DNA of 39,938 bases from JANPJV01 sp031425695. Its GTDB lineage: Bacteria > Pseudomonadota > Gammaproteobacteria > Xanthomonadales > SZUA-5. This document shows positions 36,609 through 39,938 of the stretch, one piece after another. Under the pieces are notes generated by a model that was given only the letters and a program-made list of their open reading frames with translations, made no database searches and was not told the DNA's origin. The stretch covers positions 1 to 39,938 of the forward strand of contig JANPJV010000217.1 in assembly GCA_031425695.1 (NCBI GenBank). The letters run 5' to 3'. The position numbers and the translations under genes were made by a program. Position 1 is the first letter of the stretch. Every line of letters starts with the position of its first letter.

Positions 36609-37622
36609 TTACGCGGCCTTTTCCTGCACGCCCGACTGCAGCCAGCTCATGCGCGCGCGCAGGCGCTTGCCGACGGATTCGATCGGGTGGGCGAGATCGC
36701 GCTCGAGCAGGGCCTTGTAGTTGGGGCAACCGTTGGCGTTCTCGGCGATCCATTCCTTGGCGAAGGTGCCATTGCGGATTTCTTCGAGGATCTCGCGCAT
36801 GGCCTTGCGCGAGGCGCCGTTGATCACGCGCGGACCGCGGGTCAGGTCACCGTACTTGGCGGTGTCGGAGATGAACTGGTGCATGCGCGCCATGCCGCCT
36901 TCGTACAGCAGGTCGACGATCAGCTTGAGCTCGTGCAGTACTTCGAAGTAGGCAACTTCCGGCTGGTAGCCGGCCTGCACCAGCGTCTCGAAACCGGCCT
37001 GGACGAGCTCGGTGGCGCCACCGCAGAGCACCGCCTGTTCGCCGAAGAGATCGGTCTCGGTCTCTTCCGCGAAGGTGGTCTCGAGCACGCCCGCATGCGC
37101 GGAACCCACGCCCCAGGCCCACGCCAGCGCACGCGCCTTGGCGGTGCCGGTGGCATCCTGGTGGACGGCGATCAGGCTCGGCACGCCGCGCCCTTCTTCA
37201 TACTGGCGGCGCACCAGCTTGCCCGGTGCCTTCGGCGCGACCAGCGCGACGTCGACATCCTTGGGCGGCACGATGGTGCCGTAGTGGATGTTGAACCCAT
37301 GCGCGAACATCAGCAGCGTGCCGGCTTTCAGATTCGGCAGCACCCAATCCTGGTACGACTTCGGCTGCGCGGTATCCGGCAGCAGGAAGGAGATGACGTT
37401 GGCGTCCTTGCACGCGACCTTCGGATCTTTCGGCTTGAAGCCGTCGGCCTCTGCCTGCGCCCAGGTCTTGCCGCCCGGCCGTACGGCGATGATCACTTCA
37501 AAACCGGAATCGCGCAGATTCAGCGCCTGCGCACGGCCCTGGCTGCCGTAACCCAGGATCGCGATGCGCTGACCTTTCAGGGCTTCGGGTTGGACATCTT
37601 GATCGGAGTAGAGCTTGGTCAT
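36609..37622 (-). CDS. ilvC: Ketol-acid reductoisomerase (class I)
   Basis: IlvC converts acetolactate or acetohydroxybutyrate to dihydroxy acids with NADPH in valine, leucine and isoleucine synthesis. At 337 residues it is the short class I form. The Rossmann start IAILGYGSQGRAQALNLRDSG is at about 20-40, AHGFNIHYG follows near 106, and the knotted C-terminal domain has ETETDLFGEQAVLCGGATELVQAGFE and MARMHQFISDTAKYGDLTRG with the metal-binding acids. AAGG lies eight nt before the ATG. It follows ilvD by 63 nt on the same strand and is probably its operon partner. Confidence 0.98.
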   Translation of the reverse strand: MTKLYSDQDVQPEALKGQRIAILGYGSQGRAQALNLRDSGFEVIIAVRPGGKTWAQAEADGFKPKDPKVACKDANVISFLLPDTAQPKSYQDWVLPNLKAGTLLMFAHGFNIHYGTIVPPKDVDVALVAPKAPGKLVRRQYEEGRGVPSLIAVHQDATGTAKARALAWAWGVGSAHAGVLETTFAEETETDLFGEQAVLCGGATELVQAGFETLVQAGYQPEVAYFEVLHELKLIVDLLYEGGMARMHQFISDTAKYGDLTRGPRVINGASRKAMREILEEIRNGTFAKEWIAENANGCPNYKALLERDLAHPIESVGKRLRARMSWLQSGVQEKAA

Positions 37623-37685
37623 GGCGGGGCCTTCGGGTCGAGGAGAGTAGTGAACAGCAATCTGTATTGACGGTTGACTTTAGAA

Positions 37686-39353
37686 TCAGGCAACGACCGG
37701 CACGCCGGCGTGGGTGGGCGCGCCATCCGAGGCGGATCCAACCAGCTGCGCGTACTTCGCGAACACGCCGTAGGTCTCGCGTGGGGCCTTCGGAACGTAG
37801 CGGGCGGCACGTTCGGCCAGTGGCGCGTCTACGTCGAGGCGCCGCGTATCGGCATCCAGCGTGATGCGGTCGCCATCTTCGATGAGGCCGATCGGGCCCC
37901 CGCGCGCGGCTTCGGGTGCGACGTGGCCGACCATGAAACCGTGGGTGGCGCCGCTGAAACGGCCGTCAGTGATGAGTGCGACCGAATCGCCCAGGCCGAC
38001 GCCCATCAGCGCCGCGGTGACGCTCAGCATCTCGGGCATGCCAGGCGCGCCGGCCGGGCCGAGATGGCGGATGACAATCACATCGCCAGGCTGGATCTGC
38101 CCGCCGCGCACGGCCTCGAAGGCTTCCGGCTCGCTGTCGAAGACACGCGCCGGGCCCGTGTGCTGGCGACGATCGTGTCCAACCAATTTCGCAACCGCGC
38201 CATCTGGCGCAAGCGTGCCATAGAGGATGGCGATGCCGCCTTCGGCCTTGATCGGCTGATCCCAGTTGCGCAGCACCTGCTGGCCTTCGCGTTCCACGGC
38301 TGCGGCTGCCTCCGCATGCATGCGCTGTCCGCTGACGGTCTCGCCATCGTTCAACCGACCAATGTCCGCCAGGCGCTTGGCGACCAGCCGCAACCCACCG
38401 GCGAGTGTCATATCGGGCGCTGCGTATTTGCCGCCAGGCTTGAGGTCGGCCAGCACGGGCGTCGCACGACTGATCTTGTCGAAATCTGCAAGATTGAGCG
38501 CCACGCCGCATTCGCGCGCGATCGCCAGAAGGTGCAGCACCGCATTGGTCGAGCCGCCGGTGACCATCACCGCGGCAATCGCGTTCTCGAAGGCGCTGCG
38601 GGTAAGGATCTGACGCGGCAGCACCTGCTTGCGCCACAGCTCCATCGCCGCCCTGCCGGTTTCGCGCGCGGCCGCGGGCTTGTCCGGGTGCAGCGCCGGC
38701 AGATCCGTGCCATCCATGCTCGCGATGCCGAGGAAAGCCAGTGCGGTCGCCATCGTGTTCGCGGTGAACTGGCCGCCACAGGCACCCGCACCGGGACACG
38801 CGCGCTCTTCGAGCTCACGCAGCTCCGCATGGCTCATGGTCCCAGCCGCGCAGCGGCCAACCGCCTCGAACACATCCTGGATGGTCACGTCGCGCGACTG
38901 GAAGCGCCCCGGCATGATCGAACCGCCATACAGCGCCAGGCCCGGCAGGTTCATGCGGGCGAGCGCCATGGCCGCGGCGGGAATGGTCTTGTCGCAACCG
39001 GTCAGTACGACCACGCCGTCGAAGGAATGGCCGCGCACGAACAACTCAATCGTGTCGGCAATCCAGTCGCGCGACACCAGCGACGCGCGCATGCCGGCGG
39101 TGCCCATGCTGATGCCGTCGGAAACCACGATGGTGTTGCCTTCGATTGGCGTGCCACCGGCCTCGCGCACGCCCTGCTTGACCGCTTCGGCCAGCTCACG
39201 CAGATGCATGTTGCAGGGAGTGACGTCGCTGTAGGTGCTGACCACCGCAATCAGCGGCTTCTCGAGGTCGCTGGCGCTGAGGCCGGTCGCCCGCAACATC
39301 GCCCGCGCCGGTGCGCGTTCCGGAACCGCCGCCTTGACTTGATCGCTCTGCAT
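37686..39353 (-). CDS. ilvD: Dihydroxy-acid dehydratase
   Basis: IlvD dehydrates dihydroxy acids to 2-oxo acids in branched-chain amino-acid synthesis and needs an iron-sulfur cluster. At 555 residues it is of family length. Cluster cysteines are seen in TPCNMHL (about 47), LTGCDKTIPA (about 117) and PGAGACGGQFTANTMA (about 190). Other signatures are SDGISMGTAGM, VMVTGGSTNAVLHLLAIA and ITDGRFSGATHGFMVGH near the C-terminus. GGAGG lies only four nt before the ATG and can pair with CCTCC just upstream. A valine-rich leader peptide and competing hairpins precede the gene; ilvC follows. Confidence 0.98.
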   Translation of the reverse strand: MQSDQVKAAVPERAPARAMLRATGLSASDLEKPLIAVVSTYSDVTPCNMHLRELAEAVKQGVREAGGTPIEGNTIVVSDGISMGTAGMRASLVSRDWIADTIELFVRGHSFDGVVVLTGCDKTIPAAAMALARMNLPGLALYGGSIMPGRFQSRDVTIQDVFEAVGRCAAGTMSHAELRELEERACPGAGACGGQFTANTMATALAFLGIASMDGTDLPALHPDKPAAARETGRAAMELWRKQVLPRQILTRSAFENAIAAVMVTGGSTNAVLHLLAIARECGVALNLADFDKISRATPVLADLKPGGKYAAPDMTLAGGLRLVAKRLADIGRLNDGETVSGQRMHAEAAAAVEREGQQVLRNWDQPIKAEGGIAILYGTLAPDGAVAKLVGHDRRQHTGPARVFDSEPEAFEAVRGGQIQPGDVIVIRHLGPAGAPGMPEMLSVTAALMGVGLGDSVALITDGRFSGATHGFMVGHVAPEAARGGPIGLIEDGDRITLDADTRRLDVDAPLAERAARYVPKAPRETYGVFAKYAQLVGSASDGAPTHAGVPVVA

Positions 39354-39357
39354 GAAA

Positions 39358-39453
39358 CCTCCGAGTGGAGGCCCTGCTTACTCGGGGCAGCGAAGCCCCG
39401 GTTGCTCGTGAGAGTGCAGGGCCAGAAACTTGAGAATCTAGGCTGGCTGCACC
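39358..39453 (-). promoter_or_regulatory. Attenuator-like competing hairpins before ilvD
   Basis: On the minus-strand RNA: (a) GGTGCAG (39447-39453, in the last leader codons) can pair with CTGCACT (39413-39419). (b) GGCCCTGC (39416-39423) can pair perfectly with GCAGGGCC (39370-39377), enclosing CGGGGC/GCCCCG. (a) and (b) share bases and exclude each other. (c) CCTCC (39367-39371) can pair with the ilvD ribosome site GGAGG (39358-39362), overlapping (b) by two bases. There is no T-run after (b), so control could act on translation as much as on termination. Confidence 0.72.
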
Positions 39454-39542
39454 TGGCAACTAGGTACTACGACGACCTCGCGCGCCACCGCCCTCGGTCT
39501 GTGATCGAGCCAACAGGCGGCGCTTGGCGCGGTTTTGTGCAT
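39438..39542 (-). CDS. ilvD leader peptide, 34 aa, valine-rich
   Basis: A 34-codon frame starts with ATG at 39542 and ends with TAG at 39438-39440. It begins MHKTAPSAACWLDHR and contains REVVVVPSCQ: four consecutive valine codons (GTC GTC GTA GTA, 39465-39476). Six of its 34 residues are valine. A stretch of the regulated amino acid next to mutually exclusive hairpins is the hallmark of leader peptides in ilv attenuators. With the predicted -10 at 39552-39557 the ATG would be only a few nt from the transcript start, so it may be read from a leaderless or very short 5' end. No Shine-Dalgarno precedes it. Confidence 0.75.
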   Translation of the reverse strand: MHKTAPSAACWLDHRPRAVAREVVVVPSCQVQPA

Positions 39543-39551
39543 AGCAACAAA

Positions 39552-39580
39552 GGTATGCGACGAGGGTCGGGGGCTGTCAA
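39552..39580 (-). promoter_or_regulatory. Promoter of the ilvD leader and ilvDC
   Basis: On the minus strand a perfect -35 TTGACA (39575-39580) is followed after 17 bp by CATACC (39552-39557, three of six to the -10). Transcription would start near 39544-39546, right before the leader ATG. Confidence 0.6.
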
Positions 39581-39648
39581 GGAGTTTCGTAGAGCATGAC
39601 GCCCATTCGGCTGTGCAAACGAATGCATGGACGCATGGTATGGCTGTC

Positions 39649-39938
39649 GTAGGTGATGTTGCCCGCGGAAGCGGGACACCTGACGTGGGATCGGGTCAAA
39701 ACTTCACGTAGGTCATTGTCCCGCGGAAGCGGGACTACTTGACAAGGGAACGGGTAAACACTTCACGCAGGTCATGTTGTCCCGCGGAAGCGGGACTACT
39801 TGACAAGGGATCGGGTCAAAACTTCACGTAGGTCATGTTGTCCCGCGGAAGCGGGACTACTTGACAAGGGATCGGGTCAAAACTTCACGTAGGTCATGTT
39901 GTCCCGCGGAAGCGGGACTACTTGACAAGGGAACGGGG
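39649..39938. repeat. Tandem array of 59-61-bp GTAGGTCATGTTG units, running off the window
   Basis: Units start at 39649, 39708, 39767, 39828 and 39889. Each has GTAGGTCATGTTG (the first is degenerate, the third begins GCAG), a stem GTCCCGC-GGAA-GCGGGAC, CTACTTGAC, then AAGGGATCGGGTCAAAAC and TTCAC. The last unit is cut by the window end. Same head and tail as the arrays at 20.96 and 31.0 kb, but another stem and another linker. Bases 39581-39648 between the ilvD promoter and the array show nothing recognisable. Confidence 0.93.

Noticed and set aside
37674..39599. Long plus-strand frame of 641 codons antisense to ilvD
   Set aside because: It mirrors ilvD codon structure in GC-rich DNA and has no recognisable protein features.

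Overview
The window is GC-rich, gene-dense bacterial chromosome. The GNAT-minC-minD-minE cluster, the glnA-ntrB-ntrC operon with a sigma-54 promoter, the FtsX-like ADOP permease, the many two-component and GGDEF genes, and the abundance of small GTAG-headed hairpin repeats all fit a gammaproteobacterium of the Lysobacterales (Xanthomonadales). The genus cannot be fixed from the window. No prophage, CRISPR array or full-length insertion sequence was seen. The accessory content is small repeats, one MITE and one toxin-antitoxin pair.

Layout. 0.3-3.2 kb: uvrA (excision repair). 3.3-5.3 kb: a NarL-type response regulator and its sensor kinase, split by a 236-bp MITE. 5.6-8.2 kb: acetyltransferase, minC, minD, minE (division-site placement). 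8.4-10.1 kb: an unknown HExxH protein, an M48 protease and dodecin. 10.1-12.2 kb: a D-amino-acid dehydrogenase-like flavoprotein and N-formylglutamate deformylase (amino-acid catabolism). 12.4-15.9 kb: a small unknown protein, SlyD and an orphan permease. 16.0-20.1 kb: ntrC, ntrB and glnA (nitrogen control), with a well-formed sigma-54 promoter and NtrC sites. 20.3-23.7 kb: rsmG, a ribokinase-like kinase and a nucleoside transporter. 23.9-31.0 kb: a membrane diguanylate cyclase, tRNA-Gly(CCC), a large hybrid histidine kinase and a REC-GGDEF regulator (c-di-GMP signalling). 31.4-35.5 kb: thiS, sppA and rhlE. 35.8-36.4 kb: vapBC. 36.6-39.6 kb: ilvC and ilvD, preceded by a valine-rich leader peptide and competing hairpins.

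Most notable: (1) an attenuator-like leader in front of ilvD whose 34-residue peptide has four consecutive valine codons; (2) an IS1380-like MITE inserted exactly in the ATGA overlap of a kinase/regulator pair, its 5-bp target duplication restoring both stop and start codons; (3) a dispersed element of up to six hairpins, about 250 bp, in one full and two partial copies, whose stems differ between copies but stay paired; (4) a second repeat family with constant flanks (GTAGGTCATGTTG and CTACTTGAC) around a changing stem, as one inverted pair and two tandem arrays; (5) a textbook NtrC/sigma-54 control region at glnA; (6) a Shine-Dalgarno-masking hairpin in the rhlE leader.

Coordinates of motifs were read by eye. 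Family assignments rest on recognised motifs, not on database searches.
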